Assembly (NCBI GenBank): GCA_905221605.1 | Contig: CAJNDS010002618.1 | Location: 248,001 to 312,000 of the forward strand | Length of the DNA stretch: 64,000 nt | Direction: 5' to 3' | From: Symbiodinium natans | Lineage: Eukaryota > Sar > Dinophyceae > Suessiales > Symbiodiniaceae | Shown: positions 51,470 to 62,083 of the stretch, piece after piece | Layout: each line of letters begins with the position of its first letter | Position numbering within the stretch: the stretch's first letter is position 1 | Position numbers and translations under genes: made by a program | Notes under the pieces: generated by a model | What the model was told of the DNA's origin: nothing | What the model saw: the letters and a program-made list of their open reading frames with translations, nothing else | Database searches by the model: none

Positions 51470-51725
51470 TGTTTGGCGCGGTACAGTACGGTATGGTTTG
51501 GGGGGGAGTTTGGCACGGGGGAGGGGGGGGGGGGCTTTGGCAGGTACGGTACGGTACGGTATGCTTGGGGGGGGGGGGGCTTGGGACAGTTATGGTAGGT
51601 AGGTTCGGGGGGTTTTGCACGGTACGGTATGGTTTGGGGGGGGGGGGGTTTGGATGGTACGGTACGGTTATGGTTGGGGAGGGGGGGGGGGGGTTTGGCA
51701 CGGTTGGTACGGTATGGTTTGGGGG
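51470..51725 (+). repeat. G-run tandem repeat of about 50 bp, five copies
   Basis: Units read GGTACGGTACGGTATGGTTT, then 7-13 G, then TTTGGCACGG. Successive long G tracts make the + strand strongly quadruplex-prone. Confidence 0.85.
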
Positions 51726-53142
51726 GCATTTTCTGGCGCGATGCGGGGCCGCTTCTGCGACGATCCAGGCTCCTGTTTTGTGACTGATCCGGGCCCCTGT
51801 TCTCCGTAGCGAGTCCGGCCGCAGCCCTGTAATGCATCATACCCTCGAAAGTCAGGGGTGGGCTCAGGGTTTAGCCCCGTGCATTCGCAAGCAGTGGCAA
51901 CATGGACGTAATCATCATCTTAGTGGTGCCGGTTTGCGGCCAATTTCCTGGGAGTGCTTTCTCGCAGTTTTAGCCGCGTTGTAGCCCCACGGTTCTTGGT
52001 CAATTTCTGCGTGGCGAAGCTTTCTCTCACCGTCGCCTGGGAACTTATTCAGGCACTGGGCCTGGCTCTCTTGCGTTGCGTTTGGTCCTAATTGCTGTTC
52101 GTTTGGTTGCTTGTGTTGCTGTTGTGTTCACCGCACCTCTCTTCTTCACTTTTGGGGTTTATGTAAGCTATCTCGGAATTGGGATTAGGTCTAGGTCCTA
52201 CTAGGTGTCCGTCTTGTGCTCGAGACTGGCGATGTGCAAGGTTTGTGCCTCCTTGAGGCTTGGCGGGAAGAACAACCCTTGCTCACTCGGGTGCCTGTTT
52301 GTACGTCCATGCTACCACTTCGTGCGTCTGGCCAGAGCGTCCATGCCCGCGCACGATGACTACGTCAATGCTAACAGTGTGTGGGAATGACTAAGCAGCA
52401 CGTGCACCCGCATGTTCATCAGATGGCCGTCGCAAAATCGTGACCCGATGTGCTTCCTTTTGGCGACCGCTGGGGTGGTGAAAAGATACGATTTCGCTGT
52501 GGCTGCCACGCTTTCCTACGTTTCCCTGACCCGATTCTCTGGCCCCATTTGTTTTGGGGTGTTGCTTTTGCGCCCGTGCCTTCGTTGCGAGGCGCCCTGC
52601 TCCCTAAGTTTTGGTATCTTAAAGTCTTCTTGCCCGTGCACGGTCCACTGCAGGGGATTCGTCTATCGTTCTTGAGCGCTGAAGTTCAACTCAATAATCT
52701 GTCGCGCATCTTCGAGAGTCTTTCTGTCTATGATAGAAGTATCATCTTCTCGGGATGCTTGCTCGAGTTAATCCTTGGACATATTTGGCACTAACCCTGA
52801 TTCCTTCTGTAAAACTCATGCCTTCAGCAGCTTCCGATCTTGCCACACTGCGCCCTGACATCATCCTTGCTTCTTGCGTCTTTTGCCGTATGCCCGCTCC
52901 TGCTGTGCGCTCAACATGGTTCGGATGGATATTCCGGGTAAAAAGTCAAAAATAAGGTTTGCTTCCTGCGCATGATTCGTTGTGAAGAAATCGCGTCGCA
53001 AGGCCAAAAATGCTTAGGCATTCAAAGATGTTGATGTGGACGGGACGAACATGCACAAACCCACTGAGCTTGCCCCTGTGAATACAGTCCCTGCCTCTTG
53101 CCGATGGAGCTTAGGGCCTGTGTCTCTCGTTGGCCCTGCTAG

Positions 53143-53209
53143 GATCGCGCGAATCACGCGCGAGCTGCTGAAGAAATTCGCTGGTGCATTTCGGATGTAC
53201 CAAGACATG
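53143..53209 (+). CDS. Channel exon: helical tail
   Basis: After CCTGCTAG|G it reads IARITRELLKKFAGAFRMYQ and DM, ending at GACATG|GTGCCT (GT donor, phase 0). Confidence 0.8.
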
Positions 53210-53678
53210 GTGCCTTGGCGGCCAGTTGAACCAGTTGAAGCACTAGACCGCCGAAGTTGCTCAGAAATATCTGGCATCTCAGTGGAACCTGGGAACCTGT
53301 GGACTTGGCAAGGGTTTTAGCCTGTGGGTTCCGGTTGCGCAGAGTCTCGCAACAATTTCAGCGCAGGTACACCACTCCAGAACGGTTACTGTACACGTTC
53401 TAAGTGTTGCTTGGGTATGAGGTCATGTCAAGCCATGAGGTGGCATGACGAGATGCCGTTTTAGGCTTTTTGAACTTTTGCTGAGCTTCAAACAAAACAG
53501 CTGCATATTGCGGGTACCAGCGGGTGAGCGTCGCTGCTCGGAGCCAGAAAATTGCGCTGAGCAGAAATGGCGCAGCACTACACGAAGGTGCAGAAAAATG
53601 GCCTTAAAGACAAACCGCGTTTAATGCTCCTGGCATTTCACATTTCTGGCAGTACTGTAGCCCCGATCGCCATTTAAG

Positions 53679-53747
53679 GAAGATGCCAGCGACAAGTGGC
53701 AGGATATTTCCAACCGGAAGAGCGACGTGATGTTTACGGATGGTGAC
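53679..53747 (+). CDS. Channel exon: acidic linker
   Basis: Between ATTTAAG|G and GGTGAC|GTCCAC (GT donor): 23 codons, EDASDKWQDISNRKSDVMFT and DGD. Both joins are in phase. Confidence 0.65.
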
Positions 53748-53992
53748 GTCCACGACCCTCGACGACAAATCTTGTGAGGAGGGTTTTGCACTCATTTTTT
53801 TTGACCCGCGCTGAGGCAAAAAACAAGGCATCCTGCGTTTGCCGGGTATTTCTTGTTTTCTTCATCACTTTTTTTCAATTTTGGAGCAATCGAGCCGCGC
53901 CTCGGGGATATGCATTCACCTTGAGGCACCGTGCCACCCACCCAGAAAGCGTACTAGTAGCAAATCCAAAATTTTGGCATTCCTTGAGCCAG

Positions 53993-54052
53993 GAAGGTAT
54001 TGCAATCACGAAGGAGTTGTTTCTCATCGTGATTCAGGAGCCCGATATGATG
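53993..54052 (+). CDS. Channel exon: ITKELFLIVIQ segment
   Basis: After GAGCCAG|G it reads EGIAITKELFLIVIQEPDMM. The chosen donor is ATG|GCTCGC (GC). A GA donor seven bases on (TTG|GAGCAA) would add ARL. Confidence 0.75.
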
Positions 54053-56185
54053 GCTCGCTTGGAGCAAATTTGTGTGCTGATTGTGTCGCATGAACAGCTT
54101 GCGCCATTGGGTCCCAACAAGAAAGAAGGCGATTTTCCCTCTTGCGTGGCTTGTGAGAGGACCGTCGCGTTCAGGATCTCATGGATGAGTTGGTTCCTTG
54201 TCAGGCATGGCACAATGGCATAGTTTTTTTTTCATTGATGTGGGCGAGGGAACGAAAGACGGGTGGACAACAGGGCTTCAGTTGTGCATGGCTGGCTGCT
54301 AGCCAGGATGCCGTACTCCGCACAGAATGAGAAGCCAAGTGTATGCAGAGTCAGATTACAACCTATTGTTGACCCTTTTCTGTACGACTCAGCTGATTCT
54401 GTCAGTGTGGCTCATGCTCAAGCCAATCTGTTCGTAGTTGTGAACCACCCTTCCCAGGCACGATAAACTCAACACATCAAAGAGACTGCTGTCTGAGACG
54501 CAAGAAGTCAGAGAGCTGAAGCCTAGATCCACAAGAAGAGAACTGAAGCTTGAAACTCCGAGAAATCCTGAAACCCCTGCCAGCACGAATCCCTGCAGAG
54601 AGGCAGAGGGGGCTTGACCTTAAAAGTTTTGAGGAGCGCGGGGATGCTAGACGCAGGGGCTTTCAAAAAACCTTCACACATAATCGGCTGTTGCATTATT
54701 GGTGGGGCCTTGGCAAGCCGAGTCTGTGTCACACCACGCATCCGAGCCCATGTCAGGGCGGCAAGGTACGACGGAGATGGACATCTGTCGCTCCTCACAT
54801 GTACGAGCGGTTGATATCTCCGATGAAACACCCTGCTTCACAGGCACTCGGCAGGATGTCAGCAAGTTTGAGCATGAATGATGAGACATTTGCTGTTTGT
54901 TTTGTGATGCTCTCTGGGGAGTACCAGGGAAATTTGCTCGAGGATCACAGCACTGCTCAAGCAATCAATCCGGACCATTGCCTCCCCGAGACACAGTTCT
55001 CGAGCCTGAGGCTGATGCCCAAACCCGAGGCTCGGCGAGCTGACAACATTGATATCGTTGCGCATGACCTTTTTGCTTCGAGACCATGCGGTGGAGACGG
55101 AGTAGCCACTAGGTCCGGTCAGGTGGCAACATCCCTGCTCGGCGCTCCGGAGGAACTCCTTGGCCAGCCGGTTTGGTATCGGCGCTCCCGATACGGACGG
55201 AGTTGGCGGACTCAGAGGCGCCACTTCGGCCAGCCTCGACCGCTCTCGTCCTCTCGTCTCTAGCCGAATGTTGAGGGACATGCAACGCCGTCTTTGCATT
55301 CACCATCCCGTTGCTGGCGGCCCTAAGCTTTGGATACTGGACCTAGATGATTTCGGCGTGTTGTGTGTGACGCACTTCTGAGTGGTGTGAGGTGTGCACA
55401 GAAGCATCTTTGACGCTTGCTCTACTGCTCTGTCGAAGCACACTTGCTCTTGTGCGCACCAGCCTCTGGAGGCATGCGATGAAGCCACACGTGCTTGAAT
55501 TCAATCTCGAAGCGAAATGCTGTTCGAGTCCGCCGGACGTGGCTCATCGAACAGCAGGGGCGCGGGCTCAAACACTGAATGCGGTGGCTCATCGAATCGC
55601 CGCTACCAGATGCCGGTTGCGGCTCTGCAGCGTGAGTGTGGGTGCTGCACCTTGAAACTGAGCGTCGTGTCCGGCGCCTTCTTTAGCGTGGCTTAAGTGC
55701 CGAGGCGCAGAAGTTTGACTGGAACTCGCATCTCCGTCCCGTTGGTTTTTGCCTCGTGGTCTGCTCCTCCGGCTTTGGCGGATGGTAGTCTCTTGCATGC
55801 TGCAGCGTCCTCTCTCAGAGTTTTGCATCAGGACTTGCGAGCCGCGATACTGCCAGCGCGGTGTGCTCCCAATCGGTACCCTCGAACTGTGTTACGCGCA
55901 GGCACTTTGTTTCGAGTGAAAAGGCGCAAGATTGCCGAGTATTCACACACGTCGGCTTGAGTGGCTAGAGACCTGCGAAGGCATACAGCGTTTGGGGTCA
56001 TCATTCTCCTGCTGCCAGTTGTTAGGCCCAATCTTCACACCATAAAGCAAATGCCAACATCCTGCCAGCAAGTGGGCGCGGGAGGGCGCAGGAACGCCAA
56101 GAATCAGTTGATCCAGGTTCACGCGGACTCCGAACGTTACAATCCACGCTGTGTACGCCTGTAAAGCAATGGTTTGCGTTCTCAG
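54053..56185. other. 2.1-kb intron of the channel gene
   Basis: GC...AG intron. A 237-codon + frame near 54550-55263 and a 146-codon - frame near 54859-55299 overlap and show no motif. No gene called. Confidence 0.6.
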
Positions 56186-56263
56186 GACCTGCCCCCCGAC
56201 CGCGCCAATCTGTTTGAAATCATCGATGCCGACTCGAGCGGCACCTTGCACATCACGGAGCTC
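56186..56263 (+). CDS. Channel exon: EF-hand
   Basis: After GTTCTCAG|G: 26 codons, DLPPDRANLFEIIDADSSGT and LHITEL. DADSSGTLHITE is a complete 12-residue EF-hand loop (D1, D3, S5, G6, E12), so Ca2+ binding is likely. It ends GAGCTC|GCCCCC (GC donor, phase 0). Confidence 0.9.
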
Positions 56264-56389
56264 GCCCCCCTGCGGCAACCCTAAGGTTACAATACCCAAA
56301 GCCACCGGACCCCTTGAGGGGCTGTTCAAATCTCCGCTTGCCATGGTTCTGACTTTGCAAGCCTTTATAGTGATTATAGTGGTTCCAAG

Positions 56390-56461
56390 GTCCACGGTCT
56401 TTTGAAGATCCGCGGCGACATCAACAAGAGTGATGTGGTGGCCGGGCTGCTGGCCACCAAG
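56390..56461 (+). CDS. Channel exon: post-EF-hand helix
   Basis: After TTCCAAG|G it reads VHGLLKIRGDINKSDVVAGL and LATK, ending ACCAAG|GCTGGG (GC donor, phase 0). Confidence 0.88.
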
Positions 56462-56611
56462 GCTGGGCTACGGACAAGACACTGCATAAGACATTTCTGG
56501 ACATCAACCTTGTTGCTGTAGTATGCGGTAGGACGTGGGATTTTTCCATGCGGCTTGATGTAGACTTCAGAATTCCTAGCCCGCTCCCCAGAGCCCTGAA
56601 TTGCCCTCAAG

Positions 56612-56683
56612 GCCTGCTATGACAAGGTCAGTGAGCTGAAGGAGGAGTCCGACAAATATGGAGCCACAATAGCCACCAACTAA
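56612..56683 (+). CDS. Channel last exon
   Basis: After CCCTCAAG|G: ACYDKVSELKEESDKYGATI, ATN and stop TAA 56681-56683. A charged coiled-coil-like end. Confidence 0.82.
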   Translation, partial: ACYDKVSELKEESDKYGATIATN

Positions 56684-57244
56684 CACTCATCCAACGTAGT
56701 CGAACCGAAGCTCCGAGCCTGGCCAGTCCGAGCCTGGCCAGGAGCACGAAAGCAGCCTTTCCGCGGTTCGCAACGAGCTGGCGGTGCCCAGAAAGCACGA
56801 GAGAGCAATGGATTGAACAACGCAGTTTCAAGATACCTAGGCCCAACATGCATCCAACAGGCGCTTCGGGGTTCTGTTAAAGGAAGAGGGCTGTCAGAAT
56901 TGCCCGGAAGCCTTCTGCATCAAGGTGCTGCGGTCAGAGCTGCTCGCAGCACGCAGCAGCTGCGCATCTACCTGTGTCGTGACCGTGACTCCCGATGACG
57001 GCCTGGTGCAGGCCCCTTCGGTGCTCAATCTCGTGTTGTTTGTTGAGTTTATTCTGTATTGTTTTTTTTTCCACTCTCTCTCTCTCTCTCTTTCTTGCCG
57101 ACCCCGCCCCCGCCCCGCTCCCCACCCCCCCTACAAGCTTCAAAAACCAGGTCAGGTACCCGCGTACGCGCCGGCGCGCAGTGGGTACGCATCTAAGCCC
57201 TCTCGCGCGCGCAGATTATATTTGCAAATGCAATTGCAATGGTA
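56684..57244. other. 3' flank of the channel gene
   Basis: No gene recognised. A short CT-rich tract lies at 57066-57093. Confidence 0.4.
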
Positions 57245-57685
57245 ATTTTAACGCTACGCGACCCGCCTCGGCCCGGCCCAGCGCATCCGCGTGAGCATGG
57301 TGATTCCGCAGCGCCCAAGTCGCTGCACCCCAAGCAATGAGGGTTGGGTTTAGGGTTTAGGGTTCCGGGTTTATGGTTTAGGGTTCAGGGTTGAGGGTTA
57401 GTTTAGGGTTGCGGGCTTTGGGGGCTGACGCTTCAGGGTTTGGCGAAAAGCAAAAGGAGGGGGGGAAGGGGTGGGCCAGGGGGAGGGGCGCAAGCGGGGG
57501 GCAGGGGCAGGGGCAGGGGGGGGGGCCTGCTGGGCGGGGCTTCAACTGTGGTTGGTTTGGCGAAGCGTCCGCTTGGTCGCCTATGGGGGGTACCCATTCC
57601 AGGCAAAAAAAGGGGGCTGAAAGGATTTGTAGGGGGTGTTTGTTCACAACCTATACACCTTCGGCCCGAGGCCTCGGGCGGATTG
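57245..57685 (+). mobile_element. Dispersed element copy 3 (beside trinucleotide array)
   Basis: It starts ATTTTAACGCTACGCGACCC, with the same CCTCGGCCCGGCCCAGCGCA and GTGAGCATGGTGATTCCGCA as copy 1. It contains a TTTAGGG-like run (57346-57410) and a G-rich part, then GTACCCATTCCAGGCAAAAA and the end CACAACCTATACACCTTCGG..GGGCGGATTG. A GTC/GTA/GTG array begins 13 bases beyond. Confidence 0.75.
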
Positions 57686-57697
57686 TATTTGCCTTTG

Positions 57698-57774
57698 TCG
57701 TCGTCGTCGTCGTGGTGGTGGTGGTGGGGGTGGTGGCGGTGGTGGGGGTGGTGGTGGTGGTGGTGGTCGTCGTC

Positions 57775-57867
<93 letters not shown>

Positions 57868-57967
57868 GCGTCGTCGTCGTCGTCGTCGTCGTCGTTCGTC
57901 GTCGTCGTCGTAGGTAGTGTAGTAAGTAGTAGTTAGTGTAGTGGTAGAGTAGCAGTAGTAGTAAGAT

Positions 57968-58010
<43 letters not shown>

Positions 58011-58680
58011 GTAGTGTAGTAGTAGTAGTAGTAGTAAGTAGTAGTAGTAAGTAGTGGGTAGTAGTAGTAGTAGTAGTAGTGTGTAGTATATTAGTAGTGT
58101 AGTAGTAGTAGTATTAGTAGTAGTATAGTAGTATTGAGTAGTAGTAGTAGTAGTGTAGTAGTAGTAGTAGTAGTGTAGGTAGTAGTAGTAGTGGTAGTAG
58201 TGGTAGTAGTGGTAGTAGTGGTAGTAGTGGTAGTAGTGGTAGTAGTGGTAGTAGTGGTAGTAGTGGTAGTCGTGGTAGTCGTGGTAGTAGTGGTAGTAGT
58301 GGTAGTAGTGGTAGTAGTGGTAGTAGTGGTAGTAGTGGTAGTCGTGGTAGTCGTGGTAGTCGTGGTAGTCGTGGTAGTCGTGGTAGTCGTGGTAGTCGTG
58401 GTAGTAGTGGTAGTAGTGGTAGCAGTGGTAGGAGTGGTAGTAGTGGTAGTAGTGGTAGTAGTGGTAGTAGTGGTAGTAGTGGTAGTAGTGGTAGTAGTGG
58501 TAGTAGTGGTAGTAGTGGTAGTAGTGGTAGTAGTGGTAGTAGTGGTAGTAGTGGTAGTAGTGGTAGTAGTGGTAGTCGTGGTAGTGGTGGTAGTGGTGGT
58601 AGTAGTGGTAGTAGTGGTAGTAGTGGTAGTAGTGGTAGTAGTGGTAGTAGTGGTAGTAGTGGTAGTAGTGGTAGTACGTG
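57698..58680. repeat. Trinucleotide / 9-bp array (GTC, GTG, GTA, GGTAGTAGT)n
   Basis: About 1 kb of blocks: GTC, GTG, GTA, GTC again, irregular GTA, then GGTAGTAGT with GGTAGTCGT variants. The long Val/Ser or His/Tyr-rich frames on both strands are artefacts. A degenerate GTTGCC block follows to about 58795. Confidence 0.95.
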
Positions 58681-58795
58681 GCTGTAGTTGTTAGTTGTAG
58701 TGTTTGTGGCTGCTGTGCTGCCGTTGTCGTTGCCGTTGCTGTTACCGTTGCCGTTGCCGTTGCCGTTGCTGCTGCTGTTCTTGTTGTTGCTTTTC

Positions 58796-61480
58796 CTTTG
58801 ATGACACGTCTCCTTATTTTTACTTCATTTATTTGAATGTGATTGTCATTCTTGTATTTTGTGATTGTGGTATTTGCATTGGTTCTTGCTCTTGTTCTTC
58901 CCTTCGACTTTAACATCTTTAACAAGCTAAGCAGCTAATCAGACTTCAATGTTGATTCAGCAAAATTCAGGGCCAGTGCCCACATCCTCCATGCTGCTCG
59001 AAACCGACGCTGTTGCTGACCGAGGCAGGGGTCCTCAAAACTGCCACCAGGGTTCTCGTCTGAAAGCTGAACTTCGGACTGCGATGAGGGCTTGGAGCTT
59101 TTGGAGCGTCGTGATGCTTGCTGCAGGTCCCTCTGAAGCCCCAGCTCATCCACGAGTGCGACGATCCTTGGACCGCAGCTGCTTGGAGGCTTCTCTGTGG
59201 CAAGCAATGGTGCTCCATCGCTTTTTCCATGCTCCCAGATCTTCTCAGACCCTAGGATTCACCTGGACCTTGAAAACTTTGCGGCGCTTTGAGCCACGAG
59301 CTTCAAAGTTTCTTCGGCATTGCAGGGGCCCCCTGCTGTCACGTGCCGCACAGGCGCAGAACAGGCGCAGAACAGGCGCAGAGCAGGCGCAGATCAGGCG
59401 CAGATCAGGCGCTAAGCGCTTCTTCGTCGAAGAGCCTTCAGTGGCCCGGTGGAAGGCCAAAAGGCTCAACTGCAAAAGTCCTCAGCGCTGTGTGTGCAGA
59501 CCCTGTTTGTACCGCTTCCTGAAGGGCAACGATAGACTCCGATAGACCTGCGTGTCAGACAGAGTACTCACGTTTTTACAGCTCCTTCTCAAAAAGCGGG
59601 CAACCTGGAGAGCACACCCAGCCACTTCGCATCCCTGCGCAATCATGCTAAAGGCTTGCTTCTGCGCTTTTGCCGAAGCTTCCTTAAGGGAAGCAGAAGC
59701 ATGTGGGAGGGGTAATGGAGTTGTTTCTGCCCTGAGTCGGTGACTGCTGGCAACTCCGCGGACAAAGAGATCATGCACAGCGTCACCGCAGCGTGAGAGC
59801 ATTCGCAGCATTCACGACTTGCTGCTCGAGCTCACACTGGTGGCAGCTCTGCGTGTGCCGGTGACTGATGGCTCGGGTAGGGTGATACTGTAAGCATCTG
59901 TAAGCCCTGGTACAGTACGACGTCCCACCAGATCCAATGCCTTGGATGACCCTGCCAACGCCAAAGTCCCAAAGCCAAAGCCACCTGCTGCACACGTGTG
60001 TATCCAACTGCAGTGAAGACTCGTGAAGACCTACTGTACCTATATATCGCTTGTGGACCACTGTTCTTTCTGTGTGCTGGGACATGCTGGCACTAGCTGC
60101 TGTCCAGGCAACCGAGTGAGAAGCTGCTTTGCGTGCTTTTGTGGTTTTGTGGCTTCCATTGGCTTCCTATTTTCTCTTCAGCATTGTCAGAGGCGGCACG
60201 GCCTATGGCCTGATCTCTGCCAGGGCCTCAGAGTGCACCACGATGCACAGCATCGTGGTGTTGGCCACTGCGCGTGTTGCTCGACAATGCTCGGCACTGC
60301 CCCTTTGCTACTATATTATATGATATTACACTACCCTTGTGCACCTTGCAGACGGCTAGCTTTGCTAGGAGTGTGGCGCAAGAATGGAAAAGCACCCTAG
60401 AAACGAGGAGTGCAGGCCCGGTCAAATGAGCTGCCGTGGGAGGTGCAACACCTCTGAGGAGGAAACACGGGACGAACCGGGCCCAGCGTTGCCAGGGCTA
60501 CATCAATACTCTTCACGACCCTGAATGGCATGGCCAAGGCTGTGGCCAAGGTGTGTGTGTGTGCATCTGCGGACCGCCACGAAAAGGGCAGGTTTCAGCA
60601 AATTACAATCAGCCTTCCTGCATGCAATTTGCACGCAGTGCAGCGATAGGATGCGACGGGAGCTGCTTTCCGCAGCTCGCCCAAAACACCTCCTTTCAGC
60701 CAAAAGAAGCTTCAAAAGCGACTCATGCAGGACAGGCGGTCTCAGGGCTCGCTCGAGAGGTCGCTCCCTTGGCAAGGGTGTGGCTGACGGCTATGACCCC
60801 GCGCCAGCCGCAGGAGGTCGGGCTCCACGTGAGCACCGTGAGCGCGAGGAGGGGGCGTGCAGCGAGCTTCCATCGTCAAAATGGAGCGACATCCCCGGGA
60901 AGAGTCCGAGAAGCGCATGCCGCGCTGCTGCAAATCGACCCAGGCCGCGGCGCTGTTAAAAGCCGGCGCGTGGTGGCTGACAGAGAGTGGGGCTTTCCTT
61001 GTGAGAAGAGAACGCTCCTTGGTTGTGCCGCAACCCGGGATTCCCGAACTCTGAAAGAACATTATATGTTCAGAACTTACAAGCTACTCTTAAGCAGTAC
61101 GAGCCTTCCACCGACGCTTCTTTGTTGTTGTTTTTTTGAGCATCCAGTTTCACATCGTGGCAGCCGTTGTTTTGTGGCACGTGCGGCAAGCCATGTCTTG
61201 AGGTGTTGTGATGTGTTGTTGTCGTTGAGCAGTGAAGCATTCATCGCAAGTCTGCACAGCCACTCTCTTGGCCCGCTTGGGCAGCAATGACAGTACTTGC
61301 AGCAACAGTAGCAGTTTTTCCATGGGAACCACCGGGTTCTGTCGTAGTCATGCCTGTCACGCTTTGAGGCCTCCGTCATGGCGGAGGCTGCGGCGACTGA
61401 GGTCCTGCGCGGGATCCATGGAAACTGCAAAAGCGTTGCCGGGCTTTGACGTGGAATTACACCACCGAAGACCCCAAACA
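58796..61480. other. Unassigned with small minisatellite
   Basis: 59351-59411 is an 11-bp minisatellite (CAGGCGCAGAA). On the minus strand a piece ending RRNFEARGSKRRKVFKVQ then a GT donor (about 59265-59325), followed by frames down to 58935, may be exons of a reverse-strand gene. A + strand piece, RESIRSIHDLLLEL, lies at about 59794. Neither could be linked to other exons, so no gene is called. Confidence 0.3.
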
Positions 61481-61499
61481 GATCCAAACAGTCAAAGGC

Positions 61500-61662
61500 A
61501 CGCCAAAGAAACGGTGGAGACAACGGGAGACAAAGGGAGACGAATTGAGACAAAGGGAGACGAGGAGCACAGCAACCCGGCAAAGCCACCCACAAGAAGG
61601 GCGACGAAGGGAGATAAAGGGAGACAAAGGGAGACAAAGGGAGACAAAGGGAGACAAGGAGC
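61500..61662. repeat. 10-bp minisatellite GAGACAAAGG
   Basis: About six regular copies at 61600-61660 and irregular ones at 61511-61563. The Arg/Lys/Gly/Asp-rich frames across it are not genes. Confidence 0.9.
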
Positions 61663-61813
61663 CCACTAACCCGGCCACAGTCCTCAGAATGTCGGCAATC
61701 CCTAAATTTAGAACCCCAACAGTAGACTGTTTGGGGAATAAGACTCTCCAAATCAAGCGACTCCGGGATGACCAACGAAAGATACTACTATTTAGTTCCA
61801 TAATTTTTTCGAC

Positions 61814-62083
61814 GTGCTAAGCTTTTTAGGTCATATACTTCGTAGTACAGATTCAGACCCTTCAAGACAGGTATCGTTTATGCCCAGCAGTGCCACTAGA
61901 ATCGAGTATGGCAAAAAGCGAGTCGTGAAACCCCGGCAAACTTGGATACACCATGCAAAGAAGTTTGTGTGGGAAGAGACGCTTGGCAGAATATCTTATG
62001 AAGAAACCCCGGTACAGGATAATCTCATCTATATGCAGGTTTGCAAAGACAGTTCTAAAGCGTCTGCAGAGGGTAAGCCTCCT
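61814..62083 (+). pseudogene. C-terminal remnant of a LINE-type (non-LTR) reverse transcriptase
   Basis: About 90 codons read LSFLGHILRSTDSDPSRQVS, later KKRVVKPRQTWIHHAKKFVW. The GH.LR, then G.RR..PR.TW pattern is the usual C-terminal segment of non-LTR retrotransposon ORF2 proteins. The RT core itself is absent upstream (a minisatellite and another frame lie there), so this is a 5'-truncated, decayed copy. Confidence 0.6.

Larger units (their letters stand above)
49100..53142. other. 4.0-kb intron packed with telomere-like and G-rich repeats
   Basis: GC...AG intron. From 5' to 3' it holds a TTTAGGG-type array (49548-49925), dispersed element copy 2 (49926-51046), a second TTTAGGG-type array (51047-51460), a G-run tandem repeat (51470-51725), and about 1.4 kb in which I see no gene. 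Confidence 0.75.
42164..56683 (+). other. Voltage-gated cation channel gene with EF-hand tail (gene span, 5' end missing)
   Basis: At least 13 phase-compatible exons on the + strand give S1 (42164-), S2 (42753-42813), S3 (46940-47021), S4 (47138-47185 plus 47300-), S5, pore and S6 (47300-47459, 48339-48561, 48704-48737). A helical tail follows, then ITKELFLIVIQ, one canonical EF-hand (DADSSGTLHITE), GLLKIRGDINKSD and a charged C-terminus with stop TAA at 56681-56683. This is the ion-transport (PF00520-type) plus EF-hand layout common in dinoflagellates. It is either a single-repeat channel or the last repeat of a longer one. The pore reads SSMFTAFRCATGECTDDEG, and ion selectivity cannot be deduced. 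Most introns use GC donors and every fixed acceptor is AG|G. A segment between S1 and S2 and one between S2 and S3 are still missing. Confidence 0.85.

Noticed and set aside
54550-55263. 237-codon + ORF
   Set aside because: It lies wholly within the channel intron 54053-56185, starts at a non-ATG codon and shows no motif.
57933-58925. 330-codon minus-strand frame (His/Tyr repeats) and the poly-Val + frame
   Set aside because: They are products of the GTA/GGTAGTAGT array; the codon pattern follows the repeat exactly.
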